Positions 44,843 through 54,034 of a stretch of DNA of 64,000 bases are shown here, piece by piece (position 1 is the stretch's first letter; each line of letters starts with the position of its first letter). The stretch comes from Nocardioides sp. InS609-2 (GTDB lineage: Bacteria; Actinomycetota; Actinomycetes; Propionibacteriales; Nocardioidaceae): assembly GCF_023208195.1 (NCBI RefSeq), contig NZ_CP060034.1, positions 3,906,001-3,970,000 of the forward strand, given 5' to 3'. The notes beneath the pieces were generated by a model that did no database searches, was not told the DNA's origin, and saw nothing but the letters and a program-made list of their open reading frames with translations. Made by a program: the position numbers and the translations under genes.

Positions 44843-45022
44843 TGGATGCTCCCCCTGAGCGTGGTTAGGCCCGTTCCGAACCACAAGCCCGGCTGACAGT
44901 ACAGGTGCAGTCAACAGTCCTTCCGGCCCTAGTTTCGGGCGTGGCGAAGCCCTGTGGACGACCCGCAGGGGACCTGACGGATGACAGGTACGCGCGCCGC
45001 ACGCGCCACATAACGTGGGCCT

Positions 45023-46426
45023 GTGGACCCCTTTGACGGGAAGTTGTGGCGCGCTGGTGACGCGGGACTCGAAGAGGCGTCGGTCGCGGGCCTGTTCAAC
45101 CAGCGGGTCCCGTCGCGCAGACCGCGAGCCGTGGTGCGGGCCGCCACCGTCGCTGACGTCGTCGCGGGCGTCAAGCTGGCGGCCCAAGAGGGATGGCAGG
45201 TCACCGTGCGGGCCGGTGGTCACAGCTGGACCGCATGGTCCTTGCGCGACCAGGCCCTCCTGATCGATGTCTCCGACCTGCGCGACCTGGCCTACGACCC
45301 ATCCACCGGCATCGCCACGGTGGGTGCCGGCGCCCGCGGCGGGCACGACCTCGACCCTTTCCTCGCACGCCACGACCGGTTCTTCCCCGTCGGGCACGCA
45401 CCCTCGGTGGGCGTTGCCGGATTCCTCCTGCAGGGCGGACTGGGCTGGAACACGCGCGGCTGGGGCTGGGCGGTCGAGCACCTGGAGTCTGTCGACGTGG
45501 TCACCGCGTCAGGAGAACTGGTGCGCTGCTCGGAGGAGGAGAACGCCGACCTCTTCTGGATGGCGCGCGGCTCGGGCCCCGGCTTCGCCGGCGTCGTCAC
45601 CTCCTTCCGCCTCCGGACGCGGCCACGCTTCCGGCACCTGACACATGCCACCTGGACCTATCCGGTCGACATGGCACCGGAGGTCCTGTCCTGGTACGCC
45701 GAGTGCCGCCACGCGGTTCCCGCAGAGGTAGAGGTCGCGCTCGTCGGGTGCACGGTCCCAGGCCTCGGCCAGGTCGTCGTGGTCGACGCGCTGTCCTTCG
45801 ACGGCCACGCGGGCTCGCTGGACGCGCTCGAGACTTCCCCGGTTCTGGAGCGCGCCCTGTCGCGCGAGACGACCCTCGGGGCGTCGTTCGCCGACCTCCT
45901 CGCTGCCCAGGACGACGCCAACCCGGAGGGACACCGCTACCACGTCGACAACGCGTTCCTCACCGGTCCGGCCGACGACTGGTGCCGGGCGCTCGCACCG
46001 ACCTACGGCTCGCTGCCCACGCCACTGACCTTCACGGTCTTGGGCGACCTGGGCCCGGCAGCGCGCCGGGCCCGTTCGGACATGGCCTTTTCGGTGGACA
46101 CCGACCTCTACTTCGCCGCCTACGTAGTTTCGGACATGCCTTCCGGTGACGCCCGCTGCCAGGACTGGCTGGCCCGGACGATGGCGGACCTCGTCCCGTC
46201 GTCGGCCGGCTGCTACCTCGGCGACAGCGACCTCGCCACCCGCAGCGACCGCGTGATGTCGGACGCCGCATGGCAGCGCTACCAGCAGGTGCGCGACGAC
46301 CGCGACCCCGAACGACGCTTCCCCGGTTTCCTCGGCGTCCCGGACCAAGCCGCTGAGACGGTGGCACCGCCCTGTCATTGGACCGGGCCGCCCCGTCCTG
46401 GCGGCGGTCTAGTCTCGCTTCCATGA
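45023..46426 (+). CDS. BBE-like FAD-linked oxidase
   Basis: A 467-residue flavoprotein of the PCMH/berberine-bridge family. RAGGHSWTAWS near residue 66 contains the His used for covalent FAD linkage; GVAGFLLQGGLGWNTRGWG near 130 is the second FAD-binding loop; ARGSGPGFAGVVTSFRLRT near 187 completes the domain. The C-terminal RFPGFL is a degenerate BBE tail. It oxidises alcohols or cyclises metabolites; substrate unknown. It starts with GTG and ends with ATGA overlapping the sulfotransferase gene, so the pair is probably one tailoring unit. Confidence 0.88.
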   Translation: MDPFDGKLWRAGDAGLEEASVAGLFNQRVPSRRPRAVVRAATVADVVAGVKLAAQEGWQVTVRAGGHSWTAWSLRDQALLIDVSDLRDLAYDPSTGIATVGAGARGGHDLDPFLARHDRFFPVGHAPSVGVAGFLLQGGLGWNTRGWGWAVEHLESVDVVTASGELVRCSEEENADLFWMARGSGPGFAGVVTSFRLRTRPRFRHLTHATWTYPVDMAPEVLSWYAECRHAVPAEVEVALVGCTVPGLGQVVVVDALSFDGHAGSLDALETSPVLERALSRETTLGASFADLLAAQDDANPEGHRYHVDNAFLTGPADDWCRALAPTYGSLPTPLTFTVLGDLGPAARRARSDMAFSVDTDLYFAAYVVSDMPSGDARCQDWLARTMADLVPSSAGCYLGDSDLATRSDRVMSDAAWQRYQQVRDDRDPERRFPGFLGVPDQAAETVAPPCHWTGPPRPGGGLVSLP

Positions 46427-47430
46427 AGGATGTGTACCTGCATGTCGGGCCCGTAAAGACAGGCTCGACCTATCTACAGGACCTGCTGTGGCGCAACCGC
46501 GACGATCTCGCTCGTCAGGGATACCACCATCCCGGAGAGCACCCCAATGAGATGTGGCTGGCCACGACAGACATGCAGGACCATGCGTTCATCCACTTCG
46601 AGATCCCGGAGTCGGAAGGAGTCTGGGACAAGGTGTGCGAGCGGGTGGCCCGTCACGACGGCCCCTCCGTGATATCGCACGAGGTCCTGGGCTGGTCGAC
46701 CGCGGACCACGTCGCGAAGGTCGTGCATTCCCTGGCTCCCGCCCGACTGCACGTCGTGGTAATGGCCAGAAGTCTGGCCACCATCCTGTCTTCGCTGTGG
46801 CAGGAGAAGATCAAGATGGTCTATCCCGACACCAGCCTGAGCGACTTCGTGGTGGCCGAGTGTGAGACCAGGTCACCATGGACGGACGCCTCCTTGATCG
46901 TCGACCGATGGCTCGCCCACGTACCTCCCACGCGCATCCATGTGGTCACGGTTCCGCCGCGCGGTGCCGAACCAACCGTGCTGTTGGGTAGGTTCGCCAG
47001 GGCGCTGGGCATCGAGACGACCTCTTGGCACACGGGCGGTGCGGCTAGGAACCAATCCCTGGACCGGGTCCAGGCCGAACTGCTTCGGCGCCTCAACGTG
47101 ACATCGTCATCAACGCAGCACGTGCGGGCCCAACGCCGGCTGATCAATGGCTCCCTGCTCCCTCGGCTGCGAGCCGCGGACCCCAGGCGAGAGATACGGC
47201 TCCCGGCGTCCGGCCGCGGGTGGATCGAGACCGAGACCTCCCGGCGGATCGAGGCGCTGCAACGCAGCGGTGCGCACATCCATGGTGACCTCGCGGATCT
47301 GAGGACTCCGGACGGTGCGTGGGAGGACACTCCCCTCCGCGTCCTTGACCAGGACGTGCTCGACGAGGCCCTCCAGCTGCTGGTGTCAAGTCACCCGGAC
47401 CTAACACCCGACCGCCTCGACATCGTCTAG
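46423..47430 (+). CDS. sulfotransferase-family P-loop protein
   Basis: A 335-residue protein. HVGPVKTGSTYLQDLLW at the N terminus is the PAPS 5'-phosphosulfate loop of sulfotransferases (GxxKTGSTxLQ). VVMARSLATILSSLWQE near residue 110 corresponds to the 3'-phosphate-binding R...S segment. It may sulfate a small molecule or polysaccharide. It is coupled to the flavin oxidase gene by an ATGA overlap. No IS damage is visible inside it. Confidence 0.8.
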   Translation: MKDVYLHVGPVKTGSTYLQDLLWRNRDDLARQGYHHPGEHPNEMWLATTDMQDHAFIHFEIPESEGVWDKVCERVARHDGPSVISHEVLGWSTADHVAKVVHSLAPARLHVVVMARSLATILSSLWQEKIKMVYPDTSLSDFVVAECETRSPWTDASLIVDRWLAHVPPTRIHVVTVPPRGAEPTVLLGRFARALGIETTSWHTGGAARNQSLDRVQAELLRRLNVTSSSTQHVRAQRRLINGSLLPRLRAADPRREIRLPASGRGWIETETSRRIEALQRSGAHIHGDLADLRTPDGAWEDTPLRVLDQDVLDEALQLLVSSHPDLTPDRLDIV

Positions 47431-47566
47431 CGGCGGACCCACCGAGAACGTCGACCGGCCGGACAGCGCCCAGGCTGCTTTGGACCACCCTGTCGATTGT
47501 TCAGGAACTCCCCGGCCGAGAAATGGTTCCACGGCACGCGAGCACGGGTTTCATCCCTGACCGAAA

Positions 47567-47690
47567 GTGAGCTCGACGGTGGACTGGACTATCGGGCAAC
47601 GCATGCGCCCGTTCATGGTGGGCATGGGCCGCAGCGGCACCTCGATGATCGCCAACATCGTCCACCAGCGGGGCGCCTACGGTGGCGATC
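47567..47690 (+). pseudogene. 5' fragment of a second sulfotransferase-like gene
   Basis: From GTG 47567 the frame reads RMRPFMVGMGRSGTSMIANI then VHQRGAYGGD, the N-terminal phosphate-binding loop of a sulfotransferase (VGxGRSGTS). Similarity ends at about 47680, where an integrase fragment on the other strand begins. The gene was cut by the insertions that follow. Confidence 0.6.
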
Positions 47691-47838
47691 CCGATCAGCT
47701 CAGCTGGGGCGACGAGGGAGACGTGCGCGGCCCTGGTGAGCTCACGTCGTCGCAGCCCGTACGCGAAGGCCACCTTCAATCCGGTCCAGTCGCGAATGGC
47801 CGGTAGCCAACGCTTGGTTCCCGGCGTACTCGGCGGGC
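47680..47838 (-). pseudogene. tyrosine-recombinase fragment
   Basis: The minus strand reads PGTKRWLPAIRDWTGLKVAF then AYGLRRRELTRAA, a good match to the start of a tyrosine recombinase catalytic domain, with the first active-site Arg in YGLRRRE. Only about 50 codons survive, between a cut sulfotransferase and an IS256 fragment. Confidence 0.55.
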
Positions 47839-47845
47839 TCGATGA

Positions 47846-48493
47846 GAGAAGGACGTCCTGGGCTTGTGGGCAGGCACAGGTGGTGAGGGGGCGAAGTTCT
47901 GGATGAGCGTGCGCACCGATCTACGCAACCGCGGCGTCAAGGACACCTTCTTCGTGGCGTGCGACGGCCTGAAGGGCCTGCCCGAGGTCGTGGGGAACGT
48001 GTGGCCTCTTACGACGGTTCAGACGTGCATCATCCATCTGATCCGCAACACGTTCCGGCTCGCGTCGCGACGCGACTGGGACGCGCTCAAGCACGACGTA
48101 AAGCCGATCTACACCGCCGTCAACGCCACCGCAGCCAGGGCCGCGTTGGAGGACCTGAGCGAGAAGTGGGGGTCGAAGTACGGGGCGATCATCCGGCTGT
48201 GGAACAACGCCTGGGAAGAGTTCATCCCGTTCTTGGACTACGACGTGGAGATCCGCACCGTGCTCTGCTCCACGAATGCCATCGAGTCGCTCAACGCCCG
48301 GTACCGCCGTGCGGTCAAGGCTCGGGGGCACTTCCCGACCGAGCAGGCCGCGATGAAATGTCTGTATCTGGTCACCCGATCCCTCGACCCGACCGGTCAA
48401 GGCAGGGCACGATGGACCATGAGGTGGAAGCCAGCGCTCAACGCGTTCGCGATCACCTTCGCCGACCGCTGGCCGGCAGCCGAGACCTACTAA
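47846..48493 (+). pseudogene. C-terminal half of an IS256-family transposase
   Basis: The frame begins mid-protein with KDVLGLWAGTGGEGAKFW, then FFVACDGLKGLPEVVGNVWP (catalytic Asp region), QTCIIHLIRNTFRLASRRDW and STNAIESLNARYRRAVKARG (Glu region), ending normally in ADRWPAAETY. The N-terminal third, including the first catalytic Asp, is missing and there is no natural start. Confidence 0.8.
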
Positions 48494-48566
48494 TGAAAAC
48501 CGCCGGAAACACCGTTACTGAGACAGTCCCACCTGGGCGCTTCACTGTGCACGCGGCGCAATCCTC

Positions 48567-49262
48567 TCACGCCAAAATCGATAGACATGCGATCTGATGC
48601 TCTGCGGCAGAAGGGAAATCGCTTTCATGCGTTTGGGACTCGCTCTGGCGTGCTGGCGTTGTCGGAAGGGTCGGGCGAGCCGGGTCGCCAGATTCGAGCA
48701 CCTGCGTGCCGCCCTCCGTGAGGTAGCTATGCACGTTGGCCGCGAGTTCTGCAATCGGCCGGGGTGGGAGATAAGCGGCTGCTCCCGCGTCGAGCATGCG
48801 GCCGACTGGACCCGAGTAGCGGACCCCCAGTTCTTCGTCCTCGATCTCGGTGACCACCACTCGCGCGTGGGGGAACTGTTGTCGCAGGATTCCGAGCAAT
48901 TGGGGGCTGACGGGATTCGTCAGGACCACGTCGGTGCTGGTAGGCGCTTCGTGGAAGTCAAGGACAATGTAGTCCGATCCGAACTCGTCGGACAGGCGGC
49001 GACGGGCCGTGGCTGACAGCCGCATCGCAGTGGCGATGACCGTGACACCGTCCGGGGTGGAAGCGGTTGAGTCGTGCTGCGCTGGGCTGTTGATGACAGT
49101 TCCTTCGAGCACGTTTGAGCAGAACTCAAGTGTTCCGATGGGGAGGCCTGATCGGCTAAGGGTGATGCTCGCCCCTCCAATGGCTGCTTCCAGCGCGACG
49201 GACACCTCAGTGGACAGCGCGTCAATGTCTAACTCTGGGCTGTTGCGTCTCTGGCGAGTCAT
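48567..49262 (-). CDS. hypothetical protein with receiver-like core
   Basis: A 231-residue protein. Residues 95-185 (SDYIVLDFHEAPTSTDVVLT, HARVVVTEIEDEELGV, GRMLDAGAAAYLPPRPIAEL) have the alternating strand-helix look and final K/P-P-R turn of a response-regulator receiver. The phosphorylatable Asp context is not clear. The C-terminal 40 residues are low complexity. The DNA is somewhat less GC-rich than its neighbours. No family name can be given. Start ATG 49262 follows AGGAGGGG. Confidence 0.55.
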   Translation of the reverse strand: MTRQRRNSPELDIDALSTEVSVALEAAIGGASITLSRSGLPIGTLEFCSNVLEGTVINSPAQHDSTASTPDGVTVIATAMRLSATARRRLSDEFGSDYIVLDFHEAPTSTDVVLTNPVSPQLLGILRQQFPHARVVVTEIEDEELGVRYSGPVGRMLDAGAAAYLPPRPIAELAANVHSYLTEGGTQVLESGDPARPTLPTTPARQSESQTHESDFPSAAEHQIACLSILA

Positions 49263-49478
49263 GCAGCCACCCCTCCTAGGCGAGTAGTGCGGGTGCGGCC
49301 ATATAGAGCAAGCGTGTGCTTTCTCCGGGACATGTCTACATCACACCACGATGACTGGGTGTATCGCTCGGGTCTGCTGCACGGACTCGTGACAGCGGTG
49401 ACCTGCCCACCGTTTGGGTTCCAGTTGCGGTGGCACCTAACTGACTGCGGTGGTCCGTCGGCTGTAGGCATCGAGGAC

Positions 49479-49676
49479 TGGCCTTGACCCCGGACGGTGG
49501 ACACCTCGTAAGAGAGGATCTGCATCATGGGAAGGCAGCTTCGGGAGTTCAGCGCGGAGTACAAGGACGAGGCTGTCTGGCCTTGACCCCGGATGGTGGA
49601 CACCTCGTAAGAGAGGATCTACGTCATGGGAAGACAGCGTCGGGAGTTCAGCGCGGAGTACAAGGACGAGGCCGTG
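49479..49676 (+). repeat. direct duplication of an IS3-family left end (2 x 99 bp)
   Basis: Two adjacent 99-bp copies, 49479-49577 and 49578-49676, start with TGGCCTTGACCCCGG and include the start of orfA up to KDEAV. They differ at a few bases (for example GGACGG/GGATGG), so they derive from two related elements or an old duplication. The upstream copy is only a stub. Confidence 0.85.
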
Positions 49677-49940
49677 AAGCTGGTGATCAACACTGGCAGG
49701 ACGGTTGCTGTGGTCGCTCGTGAGCTCGGTATCCAGGAGTCAACCCTGGGCCGGTGGGTCAATGCGTTCAAAGAGCGTCAGGACGTCGGTGACGGCGCGC
49801 TGAGCGAGACTGAGCGAGCCGAGCTGGCTCGGCTGCGCAAGGAGAACTCCGAACTGAAGTTGGACCGGGCGTTCTTGAAAAAAGCGTCTCTCTTCTTCGC
49901 CCAGGAAGCCTCGGATACGAACGTGAAGCGTTCGAACTGA
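49626..49940 (+). CDS. IS3-family OrfA (helix-turn-helix)
   Basis: A 104-residue protein. REFSAEYKDEAVKLVINTGR and VARELGIQESTLGRWVNAFK form the HTH_Tnp_1 DNA-binding domain; the leucine-zipper stretch ELARLRKENSELKLDRAFL follows. The slippery run TTGAAAAAAGCG near 49875 would give the usual -1 frameshift to make OrfAB. Confidence 0.88.
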   Translation: MGRQRREFSAEYKDEAVKLVINTGRTVAVVARELGIQESTLGRWVNAFKERQDVGDGALSETERAELARLRKENSELKLDRAFLKKASLFFAQEASDTNVKRSN

Positions 49941-50236
49941 TGCACGCGGAGAAGAGCAACCACACGATCTCCCGGATGGCGCGGCTGCTGGAGGTCTCGA
50001 GGTCCGGGTACTACGCCTGGGCCAAGCGAGGACCCTCGAAGCGGGCGGTTCGCGCTGAGCGGATCGCGGCCAAGGTGACGTGGTTCCACGGGGACTCTGA
50101 CGAGGTCTCCGGGGCAACCCGGATCCTGGTCGACCTCCGCGAGGACGGCGAGACCATCTCGCGCAAGACCGTCGCGAAGACGATGCGCAGGCTCGGGCTG
50201 CGCGGGATCTGCCCCAAGCGGTGGAAGACGACAACG
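49877..50236 (+). pseudogene. IS3-family OrfB, 5' part only
   Basis: Read in the -1 frame after the A-run, the product continues EAFELMHAEKSNHTISRMAR, SRSGYYAWAKRGPSKRAVRA, SGATRILVDLRED and RRLGLRGICPKRWKT. This is the HTH_21 region of OrfB. The rve integrase core with the DDE residues is lost at the junction with IS1380. Confidence 0.8.
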
Positions 50237-51356
50237 AACAACGTCTCCTGACCATTCTTGGCGGACGTGTTGAGGTCGGGGATCCGGCGGACCACGAGCC
50301 GTCCGGTGACTTGGTCGGCTTTCTTCTTGGAAGTGAACGCGGTGAACGGAATCTCGGCGACCTCGGCGCGGGAGACCCACGTGTTGGTGGGTTCATCGAA
50401 GACGGCGTCGGTGTACTCGATGGTGGTCCAGGCATCGTCACCGATGGTGGCGATCGCCGCCTTGACCTTGGGATCCATTCGCACGGTGACCGAGATGTCG
50501 GCGCCACCGCGCAACGCCGCGTTGACCACCTCGGCGCCGTAGAACGCGGAGTCGGCTCGCAGCATCGGGCGCAGATCGGACTTGGCGGGCAGTTTGCTGG
50601 TGGTCTTCAACGCGTCGGCGACCAGGCGTTTCGCGCCCCGCGGTGAACCACATGATCCCTTCCGGAGCCGGTGGGCCACGATCACCGGCGCGGACTGGCT
50701 CGTGGACACGACAGCGAGCAGCGCGTTGAGCCCACGCACGCCGGAGTAGCCGTAGCCAGAGCCCTGCTTGGCGTGCCCGTGGACCTCGACGATGGTGTCG
50801 TCGATGTCGATCATCACCCGCTCGCTGGTGTCAGGTGAGGTCACGATCAGCGGTGCCTGCTCGGCCAGCCCGGCCAAGAACCTCGAGGCGACAGCGTCGA
50901 GCTGGCGGACGTGGCCGAAGCTGAACGTGCGCAGGAACGAACCCAGCGTCGAGGGCGCGTAGGCGTTCGTGAACACCCGGCCCATCCCGCCGTGACGGAG
51001 CAGCGCCATGTCATCGATGCTGTCCGCGCCGGCGACCATCCCGGCGACCAGCGAGGACACCTTCAACCCCGCGTTCGCGCCCTTGTCGGTCGGCACAGTG
51101 AGGTGGGCTTGGGCCAGTTCCTGGAGTCCCGCGGATCGGGCCAGCGCGAGGACCGGGACCAGCCCGGCCGACGACACGAGATTGGGATCATCGAACACTG
51201 CCGACGTGGCACGGGGCGTGTGGCAAAGTTGCATCTACGAGATGCCCTTCGTCTTGGTGAGAATTGGGACCCTGAAGAAGTCCGATTTTCCCAGCACGTA
51301 AGGGCATTCTCACTTCACGACGCGCTCACAACCTCAAGCTCATCGGTGGATCGAGG
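50236..51356 (-). mobile_element. IS1380-family insertion sequence, copy 2, truncated
   Basis: The outer inverted repeat CATCGGTGGATCGAGG is at 51341-51356, followed by CTTAG (51357-51361). The transposase reads minus from 51234 to about 50236 (roughly 330 of 468 residues), keeping VDIDDTIVEVHGHAKQGSG-like and LRADSAFYG segments but losing the Glu region. It is similar but not identical to copy 1, so not its direct duplicate. It is inserted in the ParB-like gene. Confidence 0.85.
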
Positions 51357-52703
51357 CTTAGGGGTGCTGGCTTTGGTGGCGATGCTGGCGACCTCGCCCG
51401 CCGAGTCCCACCGGGACTTGTCCGCGCCCGTGCCGAGCAGCGTGCGCAGCAGCGGGTGGTTGGCCTCCATGCCCTTGTAGAGGAAGTGCTGGCCGGTGAT
51501 GACGGCCTCGCAGATCAGCGCTTCGGCACCCTTCGGGGCCGTCTTGCGGGACACGAACCCGGCCAGCCACTCGCGTCGCACGGTCTCCGCGCTGTCCCAG
51601 GCCTTGTTGTTGGCGATGACGCGGCGGCGCTCCTGGCGGCGGACTTCGGCCTCCTCGTCGCTCTCGCCCTGGTCCCCGGTGCCGGTGCCGGTGCCGGTGC
51701 TGCACACCGCGCCGTGGCGACGACGCAGACCGGATGCGGCGAGGTCGGTGACGACCCACACCGGCACGTACTGCTGGTAGGGCTCGGCGGGCTCGTAGTC
51801 GCCTTCGTCCGCGCCGTCCTCCTCGTTGGCCCCGTCCTCGCTGGCCTCGTCGTACTCGTCCTCGGGGTAGACCCACTCCTTGACGACGCGGACGCGGGCG
51901 CTGGGGACGTTCGGCCACTCCTCCTGCGCCACCGGCTCACCATCGGCGGTGACCAGCCGGTCGATACGCAGCACCTCGCCGGACTGCTCGGCCTCCGCGA
52001 CCTCCTCGGCGGTCAGGACGGGCAGGCCCTCGTCTCGGAGCCGCTCGACCTCGGCGGCATCGGCAGCGCGCTCCTCGGCCTCGTCGCGCAGGCGCTGAGC
52101 CGCGTGGGCCAGGGACTGGCGGTAGCGCTTGGCGTTCTCCAGGCGCTCGACGGCCTCGGGGTCGTGCTCGGCGAAGATCGCGGCCTCCTCCAAGGTCAGG
52201 TCTCCGGAGTCGAGCCGGTTGCGGCTCTGGTCGGCCTTGGTGACCACCAGGGCGGCGTTCACGGTCGGGCGGTCGATGCTGGTGCGCTTGGCGATCTGCG
52301 CGGCGCTCACGCCAAGAAGGGCGAGCTGCTCCACGCCCGCGACGATCTCGGCCTCGCGCATCCCGGCCCGGTGGATGTTCTCGACCATCTGGTCACCGAT
52401 CCGGTCGGCGTCGGTGGGCTGCGTGACGACCCTGGCCGGGATGAGGCCGGTCGGGGTGCCGACCTCGGTGGCGGTGACGGTGCGGCGCTGGCCGCGCAGC
52501 AGGACGTAGTGGCCGTCCTCGTCGCGGTAGACCGTCACGGCCTCCAGCACGCCGCGCTCCTTGATCGACTTGCGGAACTCCTTGTGATCGGGGCGCAGGT
52601 CGGTGCGGACGTTGGTGCCGATGATGATGGCGGCGGGGTCGATGTGCACGAACCCGTCGGCCTCGTTGGCGGTCTCGGTGGGCGTCTGGATGGTGTCGGT
52701 CAT
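51315..52703 (-). pseudogene. ParB-like partition protein, C terminus replaced by IS1380
   Basis: A plasmid-type ParB/Srx N-terminal domain: FVHIDPAAIIIGTNVRTDLR (ParB box region) and YVLLRGQRRTVTATEVGTPT (the GxRR motif). A central HTH (GVSAAQIAKRTSIDRPTVNAAL) follows, then a long acidic region (about residues 275-310) and a C-terminal domain. The native frame breaks at 51357, where IS1380 copy 2 begins; the last 14 residues come from the IS. ATG 52703 is preceded by GGAGGG. It normally centres plasmid DNA for segregation with a ParA that is not in view. Confidence 0.8.
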
Positions 52704-53012
52704 GTGGCTGCCCTCCGTGGAGTAGAATAGAAAGAACTGACAAGGTCTAGACTGCCAGCAGGGGCCGACGCTCACCGGCTGCGGACCCGACCTGTGGAAA
52801 GGTGGGAACGGCTCGCGAGGGTGGGGAAATCCACGCTCACGCGACGCCGCCGCGACTGTGGTGGCGCGACGCGACTGCTCCCCTTGGATGCTCGATCAGA
52901 AGGAAGGCGCGACGGTGGGAACAGCTGACTACGGCCCGGACCGGGAATGCAGCGGCGTTGGTGTTAGCCGGTGCAGCTCGACGACGTCACACGTGGGCAG
53001 GGGAGTGACCCG
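52704..53012. other. promoter region between ParB-like gene and 53013 gene
   Basis: About 310 bp of divergent intergenic DNA. An AT-richer patch at 52722-52752 (TAGAATAGAAAGAACTGACA, then TCTAGA) upstream of the ParB-like start is the likely minus-strand promoter. No gene is supported. Confidence 0.5.
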
Positions 53013-53471
53013 GTGACGAGCCGAACCACGACTCCGGTCGGGATCTACTGGAAGCCTGGAATCTGGGACCTGGCCAGGTCCGCCTACATCGCCGACCTGG
53101 ACACCGACCCGAAGTCCCCGGACGCCTTCGTCGGCTGGCTCGCCCGGGCGCTCGAGCTGCACGCGAGACGCTCACCGCAGCAGCGCGCTGACCTCGCCGC
53201 GGCCGCCGAGCAGCACCCGGCTCAGGTGAGCAGCAAGAAGGGCTTCAACAAGAAGCACGATCTGCCGGCGTCGACGATCGGGGCGGTCGAGGACGCGGTC
53301 GTGGCGGACCGTCAGGAGCTCGGCCGCGTGATCGCGCGCTCGGTGTTCGCGCAGGAGTCCGTGATCGCGGCCGCCGACCAAGCCCGCCGGCGGCTGGGCC
53401 GCGAGCTCCCCCCGCCACCGCTGAAGCTCAGCAACCGGCCGCCGCGGCGTCGGCCTGCCCTCCAGGACTGA
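53013..53471 (+). CDS. hypothetical plasmid protein
   Basis: A 152-residue protein with no membrane segment. YWKPGIWDLARSAYIADLD followed by PDAFVGWLARALELHARRSP is a conserved-looking helical N-terminal half; the C terminus is basic and Pro-rich. It lies between the ParB-like and SSB genes in what looks like plasmid backbone. GTG 53013 with GGGAG upstream is preferred to an ATG-like start at 52971. Function not recognised. Confidence 0.6.
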   Translation: MTSRTTTPVGIYWKPGIWDLARSAYIADLDTDPKSPDAFVGWLARALELHARRSPQQRADLAAAAEQHPAQVSSKKGFNKKHDLPASTIGAVEDAVVADRQELGRVIARSVFAQESVIAAADQARRRLGRELPPPPLKLSNRPPRRRPALQD

Positions 53472-53617
53472 ACGTTGCGCCCACAGTGACGGGGCGGCGG
53501 CTCCCGAACCGGGCGCGGCCGAATTTCGGCACAAGTGACCGCTGGAGGGGCTGGATCGGACCTAGGTAACTGCGGGCCCGCTATCGCGGCGCTCCGCCAA
53601 CACCTAGGAGGAGTGCC

Positions 53618-54034
53618 ATGTCCACCACCGTCACCTTCGCGGGGAACCTCGCCGAGGACCCCGAGCTGCTCTACACCCACGACCAGAAGCCGTTCGTCAG
53701 CTGCCGGGTCCTGGTGAACAGTCGGATCCAGAACGATGCGGGGGAGTGGGGCAACGACGAGCCGACGCCGCACAACGTCAAGGTCTACGGCTCTGCTGCC
53801 CCGCACGTCCACGACAGCTGCGGCTCCGGGGACCCGATCGTGGTGCACGGCCTGGAGCGCACCGAGAGCTGGCGCGACAAGGAGACCGGGGAGAAGCGCA
53901 CCAAGGACGTGGTCGTGGTTGACAGCCGCCTGAGGGCGGGCGCAGACGAACCGGGACGACCATGCAGAAACTGCTCGCAGTCGTCCTCGTGCTCGCGGTG
54001 TTCGTGCTGGCGCCGGTCATCGGCGCCGGGGTGA
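53618..54034 (+). CDS. single-stranded DNA-binding protein, aberrant C terminus
   Basis: An OB-fold SSB: TVTFAGNLAEDPELLYTHDQ, FVSCRVLVNSRIQND, NVKVYGSAAPHVHDS, DPIVVHGLERTESWRDKETG. It coats single-stranded DNA during conjugation or replication. After VVVVDSR (about residue 109) the usual last strand is replaced by a Cys/Ser-rich tail that runs 73 bases into the next gene. A frame shift or truncation near 53945 is likely. AGGAGG precedes the ATG. Confidence 0.82.
   Translation: MSTTVTFAGNLAEDPELLYTHDQKPFVSCRVLVNSRIQNDAGEWGNDEPTPHNVKVYGSAAPHVHDSCGSGDPIVVHGLERTESWRDKETGEKRTKDVVVVDSRLRAGADEPGRPCRNCSQSSSCSRCSCWRRSSAPG

Larger units (their letters stand above)
49578..50236 (+). mobile_element. 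IS3-family insertion sequence, right end missing
   Basis: It begins at TGGCCTTGACC and contains orfA and the first about 100 codons of orfB. It then joins directly to the inside of an IS1380 transposase gene at about 50236 (the sequence changes from the orfB frame to the antisense of IS1380). The right inverted repeat is absent, so the element cannot move alone. Confidence 0.8.

Noticed and set aside
51456..52730. Plus-strand open frame opposite the ParB-like gene
   Set aside because: Valine/leucine-rich shadow of a high-GC gene; the minus strand carries the ParB and HTH motifs.
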